32,657 bases of DNA from an uncultured Thalassolituus sp. (GTDB lineage: Bacteria; Pseudomonadota; Gammaproteobacteria; Pseudomonadales; Oceanobacteraceae): the NCBI RefSeq assembly GCF_950066645.1, contig NZ_CATMFB010000023.1:1-32657 (forward strand), in the 5' to 3' direction. Made by a program: the position numbers and the translations under genes. Numbering within the stretch: the first letter of the stretch is position 1; each line of letters opens with the position of its first letter. Shown one piece after another: positions 1 through 8,545 of the stretch. The notes beneath the pieces are model-generated. The model did not search any database and was not told the DNA's origin. It was given only the letters and a program-made list of their open reading frames with translations.

Positions 1-61
1 AACGCAGCATCGCCGATGGTAGTGTGGGGCTTCCCCATGTGAGAGTAGGTCATCGTCAAGC
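1..61 (+). rRNA. rrf: 5S ribosomal RNA, 3' part only
   Basis: The first 60 or so bases match the 3' half of a gammaproteobacterial 5S rRNA: the GATGGTAGTGTGGGG / CCCCATGTGAGAGTAGG hairpin arm followed by CATCGTCAAGC, which in this group pairs with the 5' end of the molecule. The 5' half and the rest of the rrn operon lie outside the window. A strong terminator follows within about 10 bases, as expected at the end of an rRNA operon. The exact mature 3' end (60-62) is an estimate. Confidence 0.9.
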
Positions 62-71
62 TCTTATTCAA

Positions 72-105
72 AACCCCTGATCACTAACGTGGTCAGGGGT
101 TTTTT
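72..105 (+). terminator. Rho-independent terminator of the rrn operon
   Basis: A 13-base-pair stem (72-84 with 89-101, one G.U pair) closes a four-base loop and runs straight into a T tract. It lies immediately after the 5S rRNA and is oriented with it. Confidence 0.88.
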
Positions 106-156
106 CATTTCGAGCTTGCCGAACACGTCAAGGTCGATCGCGACCCCGGTCTATTC

Positions 157-190
157 AAAGCCCCAGTAGCGAAAGTTACTGGGGCTTTTT
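157..190 (+). terminator. Second hairpin terminator with GAAA tetraloop
   Basis: The arms at 157-170 and 175-188 form a long GC-rich stem closed by GAAA, followed by TTTTT. The A-rich left flank means it could work on both strands. It sits about 50 bases after the first terminator, so the rrn operon probably has tandem terminators. The remaining stretch from 191 to 290 shows no gene, only the upstream region of the next gene. Confidence 0.75.
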
Positions 191-300
191 CATTTGGTCA
201 CATCCCTGTCCAACCCTGAACAATTCTCCTGTCATATCTGTATTCCCCAGCGCAGTACTCTGGATTATGCCTACACTCAATAGAGCTTCAGGAGGTGTAT

Positions 301-1572
301 GTGTTTCTTATTATCGAAGACAGTCCGATCGTACAGAAGATTTTGCAGCACACGTTGCGACAGCAGGGCATTGAGCCGGTGGTGTTTGCTTCTACCAAAG
401 CCGAAGGAATTGAGCTGTATAACGAACACAAAGACAGCGTGGTCGCCGCACTGGTTGATCTGAACCTTCCTGATGCGCCTGATGGTGAAATGGTCAGTTA
501 CCTGCTTGATCAGCGTTTACCGGTTGTTGTTCTTACGGGTAGTGACGATCTGAATCAGCGTAAAGAGCTCCTCAAGAGCGGGGTCGTTGATTACGTTATT
601 AAAGAAAATCGCTTCTCCTATCAGTATGCAGCGCGAATGCTTAACCGACTTGAGCGTAATCGCTCAATTACAGCGCTTGTGGTGGATGACTCTTCCACGA
701 TGCGACAGGCTGTAACGTCTTACCTCAGACTCCAGAATTTTCAGGTTGTTGAGGCTCATAATGGGGCTGAGGGACTTGAGAAGTTAGAGTCAGACATCTC
801 TATCAAGCTCATCATTACTGATTATCATATGCCTGAGATGAATGGCTTTGCTTTTCTCCAGCAGGTGAGACATCGCTACGATAAGCGGCCACTGGCCATA
901 ATAGGCCTGTCGAGTCAGGAAGACGCGGATATCTCCGTGCAGTTTATTAAAAAGGGCGCGAACGACTTCCTCCAGAAGCCTTTTCAGCAGGAAGAATTCA
1001 GCTGTAGGGTGACGAACAATATCGAGGCGCTTGAGCAACTCGTTGCCGTTCAGGAGCAGGCCACTCTGGATTATCTGACAGGCCTCAGAAATCGTCGTTA
1101 CTTTATCGAAGAAGGGGATGCGCTGGTTAAAAGGCTTCAGGCAGAGGGCAAGCCCTTTACTGTGGCACTAATGGATATCGACAGCTTTAAGGGGATTAAT
1201 GATGAGTACGGTCACGATGCCGGGGATGCTGTCCTGAAGCAGTTGGCCGGATATCTACAGCAGACTTTCTTCAGGTTTCATATGGCTCGATATGGTGGCG
1301 AAGAGTTTGCGCTTATTCTGCCAGGTCTGGATACTGATAAAGCCTATGGGCTGTTAGATCAGTTCAGATCTTATGTGGCAGATCAGTTATTTATTCTGCC
1401 CGATGATGATTACATCAGGGTGACGGTAAGCACGGGCGTAGCGCCTTTTTCACCTTCCAATAAGAGCAAGTTGCATCAATTACTGCTGGATGCGGATGAA
1501 GCTCTGTACGCTGCGAAAGAGGGTGGCCGGAACCTGGTTGTGGTTCATGACCCGACCCTCTCTGCAGATTAG
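301..1572 (+). CDS. Response regulator diguanylate cyclase (REC-REC-GGDEF)
   Basis: Predicted cytoplasmic enzyme of about 423 residues that makes cyclic di-GMP from two GTP. Two receiver domains come first. REC1 (about 1-118) has acidic pair E6/D7, phosphoacceptor candidate D53 and K101. REC2 (about 123-240) has D129/D130, D174 and K226. The GGDEF domain (about 255-415) has signature GGEEF at 332-336 and metal-binding D292. This is the PleD layout, but both receivers keep their key residues. The inhibitory I-site RxxD, expected just before the signature, is replaced by FFRF. I chose GTG at 301: AGGAGG at 290-295 is five bases upstream, whereas an in-frame GTG at 295 would overlap that Shine-Dalgarno. 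No partner histidine kinase is adjacent, so the input is unknown. Confidence 0.93.
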   Translation: MFLIIEDSPIVQKILQHTLRQQGIEPVVFASTKAEGIELYNEHKDSVVAALVDLNLPDAPDGEMVSYLLDQRLPVVVLTGSDDLNQRKELLKSGVVDYVIKENRFSYQYAARMLNRLERNRSITALVVDDSSTMRQAVTSYLRLQNFQVVEAHNGAEGLEKLESDISIKLIITDYHMPEMNGFAFLQQVRHRYDKRPLAIIGLSSQEDADISVQFIKKGANDFLQKPFQQEEFSCRVTNNIEALEQLVAVQEQATLDYLTGLRNRRYFIEEGDALVKRLQAEGKPFTVALMDIDSFKGINDEYGHDAGDAVLKQLAGYLQQTFFRFHMARYGGEEFALILPGLDTDKAYGLLDQFRSYVADQLFILPDDDYIRVTVSTGVAPFSPSNKSKLHQLLLDADEALYAAKEGGRNLVVVHDPTLSAD

Positions 1573-1575
1573 GTA

Positions 1576-3219
1576 TCAGACTCCAGCGGCCTTAAACGTC
1601 GCGCTGACAATCGCCTGAGCTTCTTCAATGATCTGAGCGAGATGCTCGTCACCTTTAAAGCTTTCTGCGTAGATCTTATAGATCTCTTCGGTGCCTGATG
1701 GGCGTGCAGCAAACCAGCCGTTTTCTGTGGTGACTTTCAGACCGCCAATCGCCGCACCATTGCCTGAGGCATGGGTCAGCTTTTCTTTGATCTCTTCACC
1801 AGCCAGTTTTTCAGCCGTTACGTCATCGGCACTCAGTTTTTTCAGAACGGATTTCTGTGGGCCAGTCGCTGCAGCATCAATGCGCTTGTAGACTGGTGCT
1901 GAGAATTTTTCGGTCAGGGCGATGTAGTGTTCGCCCGGATCTTTGCCGGTGACGGCTTTAATCTCAGCAGCTAACAAGGCGAGGATGATGCCGTCTTTAT
2001 CCGTTGACCATACCGTGCCGTCTTTACGCAGGAAGGAGGCGCCTGCGCTCTCTTCTCCGCCGAAACCGAACTTACCGGTATACAGACCATCCACGAACCA
2101 TTTAAAGCCCACAGGGACTTCTGAGAGGGTGCGACCGAGATCGGCGGCGACGCGGTCGATCATACTGGAAGACACCAGTGTTTTACCAATGGCGAGATCC
2201 TGTGACCACTGCGGGCGGTGGGTGTACAAGTAGTTAATCGCAACCGCGAGATAGTGGTTTGGGTTCATCAGGCCGACGGACGGTGTAACGATGCCGTGAC
2301 GGTCATAATCTGGGTCATTGCCGAGGGCGATATCGAAATCGTCTTTTAAGTCGATGAGGCCCGCCATAGCGTATGGGCTGGAGCAGTCCATACGGATCTT
2401 GCCGTCTTTATCGAGAGTCATAAATGAGAAGGTCGGATCAACGCTTTCATTTACCACTGTGATATCCAGACCGTAGGTCTCGGCAATGACATCCCAGTAA
2501 GCGATACCGGAACCACCTAACGGATCGACGCCAATCTTAACGCCCGCTTTGGCGATGGCTTCCATATCGATCACACTGGCGAGATCATCAACGTACGGTT
2601 TGATGTAGTCGTATTCTGTGACCAGATCCGATGCCCAGGCCTGAGCAAAATCGATACGTACAACGTCTTTACTGCCGCTGTTAATTATCTCGTTTGCGCG
2701 ATCCTGAATCTGGGAGGTCACGTCCGTATCAGCAGGGCCGCCATTCGGTGGATTATATTTAAAACCACCGTCCTGAGGTGGGTTGTGCGACGGGGTAATA
2801 ACCACACCGTCTGCCAGTTCGGAGGCTTTCCCAGCGTTGTACGTCAGAATCGCATGGGAAATTACAGGCGTTGGTGTGTAACCGCGACCTTGTTGTACAC
2901 GTACGCTGATGCCGTTGGCGACCAGCACTTCGACAGCAGTGATAAATGCACATTCAGACAGGGCGTGGGTGTCCATACCGATATAGAGCGGGCCAGTAAT
3001 ATTATTCTGCTGGCGATACTCAACTAACGCCTGACAGATCGCAGCAATATGCGTTTCATTAAAAGAACCGTTTGCGGCGCTGCCACGATGACCAGATGTT
3101 CCGAAGCTTACCAATGTGTCGTCGGAGGGCTTGCGGACATAGTAGTCAGCGACCAGGCGGGGGATATTGGCAAGATCAGAAGCGAGGGCTTTCTGGCCGG
3201 CTCTTTCATGTAGGCTCAT
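1576..3219 (-). CDS. pgm: Phosphoglucomutase, alpha-D-glucose specific
   Basis: Interconverts glucose 1-phosphate and glucose 6-phosphate in the cytoplasm, linking glycolysis to glycogen and cell-envelope sugar synthesis. The 547-residue length matches the family (E. coli Pgm 546). Visible motifs are GTSGHRG (40-46), the catalytic phosphoserine loop TPSHNPP (142-148, S144), the metal loop DPDYDRHG (302-309), the sugar loop GGEES (387-391) and the phosphate-binding RPSGTEE (506-512). The start is supported by AAGGAAA nine bases upstream. It converges with the cyclase gene, with only three bases between the two stop codons, and is divergent from hinT. Confidence 0.97.
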   Translation of the reverse strand: MSLHERAGQKALASDLANIPRLVADYYVRKPSDDTLVSFGTSGHRGSAANGSFNETHIAAICQALVEYRQQNNITGPLYIGMDTHALSECAFITAVEVLVANGISVRVQQGRGYTPTPVISHAILTYNAGKASELADGVVITPSHNPPQDGGFKYNPPNGGPADTDVTSQIQDRANEIINSGSKDVVRIDFAQAWASDLVTEYDYIKPYVDDLASVIDMEAIAKAGVKIGVDPLGGSGIAYWDVIAETYGLDITVVNESVDPTFSFMTLDKDGKIRMDCSSPYAMAGLIDLKDDFDIALGNDPDYDRHGIVTPSVGLMNPNHYLAVAINYLYTHRPQWSQDLAIGKTLVSSSMIDRVAADLGRTLSEVPVGFKWFVDGLYTGKFGFGGEESAGASFLRKDGTVWSTDKDGIILALLAAEIKAVTGKDPGEHYIALTEKFSAPVYKRIDAAATGPQKSVLKKLSADDVTAEKLAGEEIKEKLTHASGNGAAIGGLKVTTENGWFAARPSGTEEIYKIYAESFKGDEHLAQIIEEAQAIVSATFKAAGV

Positions 3220-3385
3220 ATGGCGAGTTTCCTTACAAAACGTCTAGTAATGGTGGGTATTGTGCCTTCTGCGTGTGACAGCTTCCAGACAGTTTCGGAA
3301 GAATGGCGGATGCATCGGTACTGTTGAACCGGACAGTGGTGATCATTCGGGCATTCGGTTACTCTCTGTGCAAACCTGTTTATGA

Positions 3386-3739
<354 letters not shown>

Positions 3740-3760
3740 TAATAAAGCTACCTGCGTCGC

Positions 3761-3842
3761 TGTGGCGGTGTTAAAAGTTCGCTCAAAGTGCTCACTTACA
3801 ACCAGTAGGCTCCGCCTTCTCGCGAACTTTTGCCTTGCCACA
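3761..3842. repeat. Long intergenic hairpin repeat, copy 1
   Basis: A perfect 10-base inverted repeat AAAAGTTCGC / GCGAACTTTT (3773-3782, 3822-3831) lies inside an outer TGTGGC / GCCACA pair (3761-3766, 3837-3842). Read on the minus strand, the asymmetric loop contains GCGGAGCCTACTGG and GTAAGTGAGCAC, which align with the loops of the hairpins at 5383-5473 and 5559-5644. The stems differ in sequence while the loop cores are alike. The rest of the 3740-3949 gap shows no gene and no poly-T terminator. Confidence 0.7.
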
Positions 3843-3949
3843 TCTTCCTCGCTGACGCTTTCGCTAAACTGGCTGTGATTTAAGCACCGCTGGCTGATGC
3901 TTTCTCTTGAATCGTTACACTCCACGTCTTCCGTTGCTTAATTTTTCTT

Positions 3950-5371
3950 ATGAAAACCGAATTTAAAGAACTCCGTGCGCGTCTGCATGACGGGCGAAAT
4001 CTTGTTGTTGATGACTGGTCGGTGTCTGCGGGTGAGACCTGGGGCATTATCGGGACGAATGGCAGCGGTAAGACGGTGCTGTCGCGCTTGTTTGCCGGTG
4101 ACGTGCGTTTGAGTCACGGTGAGGTCTCTGGTCTGCCAGAGCGCGTCGCCTTTGTATCGCTTGAGGCGCAGGCGGCGTTGATCGAGCAGGAGCGTCGTGA
4201 AGATGAATCTGACCTGATGGATCAGAAAGATATTGGTACGCTGGTCAGCGAGTTGTTGGCGCCGGTTACGGAGGTCGCAGACTGGATTCAGCTGTTGGGG
4301 ATGGAGCATATTCTGTCGCAGGGTTTCCGTTCGTTATCGACGGGCGAGAGCCGCAAGGTGATGCTGGTGAATGCAGTGCGGCAGAAACCGGACCTGCTGA
4401 TTCTGGATGAGCCGCTTGAAGGGCTGGATACCAAGAGCCGTGAAGCGCTGGCAGAGGCATTGTTTAAACTTCACGAAAGTGGCCAGCGTCTGCTGTGGGT
4501 AGCGAATCGTTTGGATGAGCTGCCAGACTGGCTGACGCATCTGGCGTTTGTTCATGATGCCCGCCTACTGGTTCAGGGGGAGCGTGAGTCGGTACTTACC
4601 TCGCCTGAAGTCCATTCATTACTGCACTTTGATAAGCCGCTGTCAGAATTCCCGGAAGCGCCGGTGAAATACGAGTTGAACGCTGACGACCCGCTGGTAC
4701 GTCTGGAGAATGGCTCAATCGTCTATGGCGAGCGCACACTATTTTCTGGTCTCAACTGGCAGGTTGAGCCGGGGGCGCACTGGGCGATCACAGGCCCTAA
4801 TGGCTGCGGTAAGACCAGTCTGCTGCAGATGATCACAGGCGATAACCCACAGTGCTATCGCAACGAACTGTATCTTTTTGGTATGAAGCGTGGCAGCGGT
4901 GAAACCATCTGGGATATTAAAAAGCATATTGGTCTGGTGTCGTCGTCGCTGCAGTGGGAATACCGGGCAACCACCAACGTACTGACCACTGTGATCTCTG
5001 GTTTATACGACAGCATTGGTCTGTATCAGGCGGCAGGCGATGATGATCGTCGTCTGGCCGAGCAGTGGCTGGAGATTATCGGCCTGCGCCATAAAGCCAA
5101 TCAGAGCCTGCATCATCTGTCGTATGGGGAGCAGCGTCTGGTTCTGATTGCCCGCGCTCTGATCAAACAACCACCGCTGTTGATTCTGGATGAGCCTTGC
5201 CAGGGATTGGATGACCCAAGCCGAGAAATGGTACTGGCGTTTATCCGTCGCTTGTCAGAACAGAAGACCATTACGCTTCTGTATGTGACCCACCATGCGG
5301 ACGAGATTCCGGCGGGGGTAAGTCATCACTTACGGTTGGGTGTTGATAACCCCTGTGGATACGAAGTCTGA
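3950..5371 (+). CDS. modF: Duplicated ABC ATPase, ModF-like
   Basis: Predicted soluble protein of 473 residues with two complete ABC nucleotide-binding domains in tandem and no membrane segment. Domain 1 has Walker A GTNGSGKT (35-42), signature LSTGE (129-133) and Walker B LLILDEP (149-155). Domain 2 has GPNGCGKT (282-289), LSYGEQ (390-395) and LLILDEP (410-416). Two fused domains and the N-terminal pattern GETWGIIGTNGSGK fit the ModF/PhrA family, which is linked to molybdate uptake operons in E. coli, although its role is poorly defined. No modABC genes or permease are nearby, so the molybdenum link is by family resemblance only. The gene symbol is tentative. Confidence 0.85.
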   Translation: MKTEFKELRARLHDGRNLVVDDWSVSAGETWGIIGTNGSGKTVLSRLFAGDVRLSHGEVSGLPERVAFVSLEAQAALIEQERREDESDLMDQKDIGTLVSELLAPVTEVADWIQLLGMEHILSQGFRSLSTGESRKVMLVNAVRQKPDLLILDEPLEGLDTKSREALAEALFKLHESGQRLLWVANRLDELPDWLTHLAFVHDARLLVQGERESVLTSPEVHSLLHFDKPLSEFPEAPVKYELNADDPLVRLENGSIVYGERTLFSGLNWQVEPGAHWAITGPNGCGKTSLLQMITGDNPQCYRNELYLFGMKRGSGETIWDIKKHIGLVSSSLQWEYRATTNVLTTVISGLYDSIGLYQAAGDDDRRLAEQWLEIIGLRHKANQSLHHLSYGEQRLVLIARALIKQPPLLILDEPCQGLDDPSREMVLAFIRRLSEQKTITLLYVTHHADEIPAGVSHHLRLGVDNPCGYEV

Positions 5372-5382
5372 ACTGTTGGTTT

Positions 5383-5473
5383 GTCGATACTGAGCGGAAG
5401 GACGCAGCGAGTACATCCCTGTATGCTTAGTTGTGCCATCCATGGCACAAATACCTTCCTTCTCAGTATCGAC
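5383..5473. repeat. Long intergenic hairpin repeat, copy 2
   Basis: A perfect 12-base inverted repeat GTCGATACTGAG / CTCAGTATCGAC (5383-5394, 5462-5473) encloses a second pair GGAAGG / CCTTCC (5396-5401, 5454-5459). Inside there is a further perfect dyad of 9-base arms (5431-5439, 5442-5450) and a short TACA-TCCC-TGTA dyad, so the folded form would be branched. The GGACGCAG...GTACAT...GTATGCTTAG core resembles that of the third hairpin. It lies just after modF. Confidence 0.7.
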
Positions 5474-5500
5474 AACCCTTCGTGATAAACCCCAGCCAAT

Positions 5501-5526
5501 AAAAAAGCACCCAAAGGTGCTTTTTG
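5501..5526. terminator. Bidirectional terminator between modF and serA
   Basis: The hairpin AAAAAAGCACC-CAAA-GGTGCTTTTT has an A tract on the left and a T tract on the right, so it can terminate transcription on both strands. It sits between the convergent genes modF (+) and serA (-), flanked by hairpin repeats on both sides. Confidence 0.85.
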
Positions 5527-5558
5527 TTTTCGTGCGTCGCGGAAGCGTTATGAGCGAA

Positions 5559-5644
5559 GGTCAGGCTAGGCGGAAGTGGCTGAGGACGCGCAGTTTACAT
5601 GGGGTAAATGAGCATTCCGAAGCCACTTCCAACAACGCCTGGCC
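5559..5644. repeat. Long intergenic hairpin repeat, copy 3
   Basis: A perfect 10-base inverted repeat GGAAGTGGCT / AGCCACTTCC (5572-5581, 5621-5630) is extended outward by GGTCAGGC / GCCTGGCC (5559-5566, 5637-5644, one wobble pair). The loop reads GAGGACGCGCAGTTTACAT then GGGGTAAATGAGCATTCC. These blocks recur in diverged form in the hairpins at 3761-3842 (opposite strand) and 5383-5473. It ends about 17 bases from the serA stop codon. Confidence 0.7.
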
Positions 5645-5661
5645 GAGCGCAATAGCTTCTA

Positions 5662-6891
5662 TTAGTACAGGACGCGGGCGCGGATGGTACCTTCCACTTC
5701 TTTGATCTTCTCCAGAGCCAGCTCCGACGCATCCGCAGCCACATCAATCACAACATAACCAACTTCTTCAACAGTCTGCAGGTACTGACCTGAAATGTTG
5801 ATGTTGTTGTCGGCGAAGATGCTGTTGATAGCATTCATCACGCCAGGTACGTTCTTGTGGATGTGCAGGATACGGTGAACGTTCGGGTTGGATGGCAGAG
5901 CCACCTCTGGGAAGTTCACAGAAGACGTCGTGGTGCCGTTGTCGCTGTATTGAGCCAGCTTCTCGCCCACTTCTTTACCGATGTTTTCCTGAGCTTCCAT
6001 AGTGGAGCCGCCTACGTGAGGGGTCAGGATGACGTTGTCGAATTCGCGCAGTGGCGTGACAAACTCTTCATCGTTAGAACGTGGTTCAACCGGGAATACG
6101 TCGATAGCCGCGCCCAGCAGTTTCTTGCTGCGAACAGCATCGGCGAGTGCGTCGATATCAACCACAGTACCGCGTGATGCGTTCAGCAGGATAGAACCCT
6201 GTTTCATCTCCGCGAACTGCTCTGGGCCCATCATCCACTTGGTCGCAGCCGTTTCTGGAACGTGCAGAGAAACAACGTCAGCGATGTTCAGCAGTTCATT
6301 CAGAGAACCTACCTGCTTAGCGTTACCGATTGGCAGCTTAGTGACGACGTCGTAGAAGTAGACTTCCATACCCATGCTCTCGGCCATCACAGACAGCTGC
6401 GTACCGATAGAACCATAACCTACGATACCCAGCTTTTTGCCACGGATTTCGTAGGAGTTGGTCGCAGACTTGCTCCAGCCGCCACGGTGACATTCGGCGT
6501 TCTTCGCAGGTACACCGCGCATCAGCATGATGATCTCAGCCAGTGACAGTTCAGCTACAGAACGGGTGTTGGAGTACGGTGCGTTGAATACTGCGATACC
6601 ACGTTTGGTTGCCGCTTTCAGGTCAACCTGGTTGGTACCGATACAGAAGCAACCCACTGCGATCAGTTTTTCTGCTGCTGCGAAGATTTCTTCGGTCAGC
6701 TGAGTACGGGAACGAATACCCACGAAGTGAGCGTCTTTGATGGCGGCTTTCAGCTCGTCATCCGGCAGCGAAGTCTTCAGGTACTCAATGTTGGTATAGC
6801 CAGCAGCCTTGAGCGTATCCAGTGCAGACTGGTGAACGCCTTCCAACAAGAGGAACTTGATCTTGCTTTTATCCAGGGACGTATGTGCCAT
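5662..6891 (-). CDS. serA: D-3-phosphoglycerate dehydrogenase
   Basis: First committed step of L-serine synthesis: NAD-dependent oxidation of 3-phosphoglycerate to 3-phosphohydroxypyruvate. The family can also reduce 2-oxoglutarate to D-2-hydroxyglutarate. At 409 residues it is the short E. coli-type form (410). The dinucleotide fold has GYGSIG (158-163). Catalytic R240 (NASRG), E269 (VEP) and H292 (TPHVGGST) are present. A C-terminal ACT domain (about 339-409) carries H345, N347 and N365, which match the serine feedback site of E. coli SerA, so end-product inhibition is likely. The gene is divergent from a D-2-hydroxyglutarate dehydrogenase homologue across 201 bases. Confidence 0.97.
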   Translation of the reverse strand: MAHTSLDKSKIKFLLLEGVHQSALDTLKAAGYTNIEYLKTSLPDDELKAAIKDAHFVGIRSRTQLTEEIFAAAEKLIAVGCFCIGTNQVDLKAATKRGIAVFNAPYSNTRSVAELSLAEIIMLMRGVPAKNAECHRGGWSKSATNSYEIRGKKLGIVGYGSIGTQLSVMAESMGMEVYFYDVVTKLPIGNAKQVGSLNELLNIADVVSLHVPETAATKWMMGPEQFAEMKQGSILLNASRGTVVDIDALADAVRSKKLLGAAIDVFPVEPRSNDEEFVTPLREFDNVILTPHVGGSTMEAQENIGKEVGEKLAQYSDNGTTTSSVNFPEVALPSNPNVHRILHIHKNVPGVMNAINSIFADNNINISGQYLQTVEEVGYVVIDVAADASELALEKIKEVEGTIRARVLY

Positions 6892-7092
6892 GGTGGTACC
6901 TATATCAGTAAGTAGAAACCGTCTGGTCCCCTGCCAGACCGGGTAGGTTGACAGGGTGGGCGGCCGAAAACCGCTCCGAAAAATAAGGCGCGTATGCTAG
7001 CATACACAACCATTAAAGTGAGCCTCATAGTCGCAAATCAAAGCGAAGATTGCTCAATTTGAGGTGAAGATCATTCAACTTCGGGTAACTCC
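6892..7092. promoter_or_regulatory. Divergent control region between serA and the FAD enzyme
   Basis: This 201-base gap must hold the promoters of two divergent genes. Two dyads are visible. One is a perfect 14-base palindrome GTATGCTAGCATAC at 6992-7005. The other is a hairpin GTCTGG / CCAGAC (6921-6926, 6934-6939) that would lie in the serA leader RNA. I could not assign -35/-10 boxes with certainty. The palindrome could be an operator or overlap the serA -10 region. Confidence 0.45.
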
Positions 7093-8496
7093 ATGACCAC
7101 GTTGACACAAGACGCTCTGGTTGAGCAGCTTTCAGCCATTGTTGGCGCAGACAAAGTGCGCACTGATGCAGACTCTCTGGAAACCTTCGGTAAGGACTGG
7201 ACCAAGATCTACCCGCCGAAGCCAACGGCGATTGTCTTCCCTAAAACCACCCAGCAGGTGGCCGACATCGTTAAGCTGGCAAACGAGCATCAGATTGCTC
7301 TGGTACCGTCCGGTGGACGTACTGGTCTGAGTGCGGGCGCCGTCGCTGCCAATGGCGAAGTGGTTGTGGCTTTCGATTACATGAACCAGATCTCTGAGTT
7401 CAACGCGACTGACCGTACCGTGAAGTGTGGCGCCGGTGTGATTACCGAGCAGCTGCAGACCTTCGCAGAAGATAATGATCTGTTCTACCCGGTCGACTTT
7501 GCTTCTGCGGGCTCCAGTCAGATTGGCGGTAATATCTCAACCAACGCTGGCGGTATCAAAGTAATCCGCTGGGGTATGACCCGTGACTGGGTGGCCGGTC
7601 TGACGGTTGTCACCGGCAAGGGCGAAATCCTTGAGCTGAACAAAGACCTGATGAAGAACAACACAGGTTATGACATGCGTCACCTGTTTATCGGTGGTGA
7701 AGGTACGCTGGGCTTCGTGACTGAAGCGACCATGCGTCTGACCCGCACGCCGAAGAACCTGACCGTACTGGTACTGGGTATTCCGGAGCTGGATGACGTG
7801 ATGAAAGTGCTGAGCCAGTTCCAGTCGACCATGGATCTGACCGCATTTGAGTTCTTCTCTGACAAGGCGATGAAGAAAGTATTGGCCCGTGGTGATGTGC
7901 CAGCACCGTTCGAAACCAGCACCGACTTCTACGCGCTGATCGAGTTTGAAGCCGTGACGGATGCCGATATGGATCAGGCCATGGTGCAGTTCGAAAAGTG
8001 CATGGAAGAAGGTTGGGTCGTTGATGGCGTGATCAGCCAGAGCGAAACTCAGGCGGCGAACCTGTGGCGCCTGCGTGAAGACATTTCAGAAACCATCTCT
8101 GAATGGACGCCGTACAAGAACGACATTTCTGTTGTGGTTTCTAAAGTACCGCCGTTCCTGCGTGATATTGATGAAATCGTCACCCGTGAATATCCGGATT
8201 TCGAGATCATCTGGTTCGGTCACATCGGAGATGGCAACCTGCACCTGAACATTCTGAAGCCGGACGATCTGGCGAAAGAAGAATTCTTCGAGCGTTGCGC
8301 CAAGGTATCGACCTGGGTATTCGAGATCGTAGAAAAATATCAGGGCTCTGTATCAGCAGAGCACGGCGTAGGTATGACCAAAAAGCCATATCTGGAATAC
8401 ACCCGCTCTGCTGCAGAAATCGCCTATATGCGTGCAGTGAAGCAGGTGTTCGACCCGAACAATATTATGAACCCGGGCAAACTGATCGACGCCTGA
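7093..8496 (+). CDS. FAD-linked oxidase, D-2-hydroxyglutarate dehydrogenase type
   Basis: A 467-residue flavoenzyme of the vanillyl-alcohol oxidase/GlcD fold. The PCMH-type FAD-binding domain (about 43-215) shows PSGGRTGLSAGA (72-83) and GGEGTLG (201-207). The C-terminal FAD-oxidase domain shows FGHIGDGNLH (375-384), a usual metal/substrate site, and SAEHGVG (421-427). Length and motifs fit D-2-hydroxyglutarate dehydrogenases, though D-lactate or glycolate oxidase-type relatives cannot be excluded from motifs alone. The position divergent from serA favours D-2-hydroxyglutarate: SerA can make this acid while regenerating NAD, and in Pseudomonas stutzeri the two enzymes have been shown to act as a couple. 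Electrons would then pass to electron-transfer flavoprotein. A hairpin terminator follows. Confidence 0.88.
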   Translation: MTTLTQDALVEQLSAIVGADKVRTDADSLETFGKDWTKIYPPKPTAIVFPKTTQQVADIVKLANEHQIALVPSGGRTGLSAGAVAANGEVVVAFDYMNQISEFNATDRTVKCGAGVITEQLQTFAEDNDLFYPVDFASAGSSQIGGNISTNAGGIKVIRWGMTRDWVAGLTVVTGKGEILELNKDLMKNNTGYDMRHLFIGGEGTLGFVTEATMRLTRTPKNLTVLVLGIPELDDVMKVLSQFQSTMDLTAFEFFSDKAMKKVLARGDVPAPFETSTDFYALIEFEAVTDADMDQAMVQFEKCMEEGWVVDGVISQSETQAANLWRLREDISETISEWTPYKNDISVVVSKVPPFLRDIDEIVTREYPDFEIIWFGHIGDGNLHLNILKPDDLAKEEFFERCAKVSTWVFEIVEKYQGSVSAEHGVGMTKKPYLEYTRSAAEIAYMRAVKQVFDPNNIMNPGKLIDA

Positions 8497-8506
8497 GTCT
8501 GAAAAC

Positions 8507-8531
8507 AACGGGAGCCTGGCTCCCGTTTTTT
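8507..8531 (+). terminator. Rho-independent terminator
   Basis: The stem AACGGGAGC / GCTCCCGTT (8507-8515, 8519-8527) with a three-base loop runs into a T tract, 10 bases after the stop codon of the FAD enzyme. The next gene starts only 14 bases further on, so that gene either uses read-through or has its promoter inside the FAD gene. Confidence 0.9.
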
Positions 8532-8545
8532 ATGTAAGGAATTTT

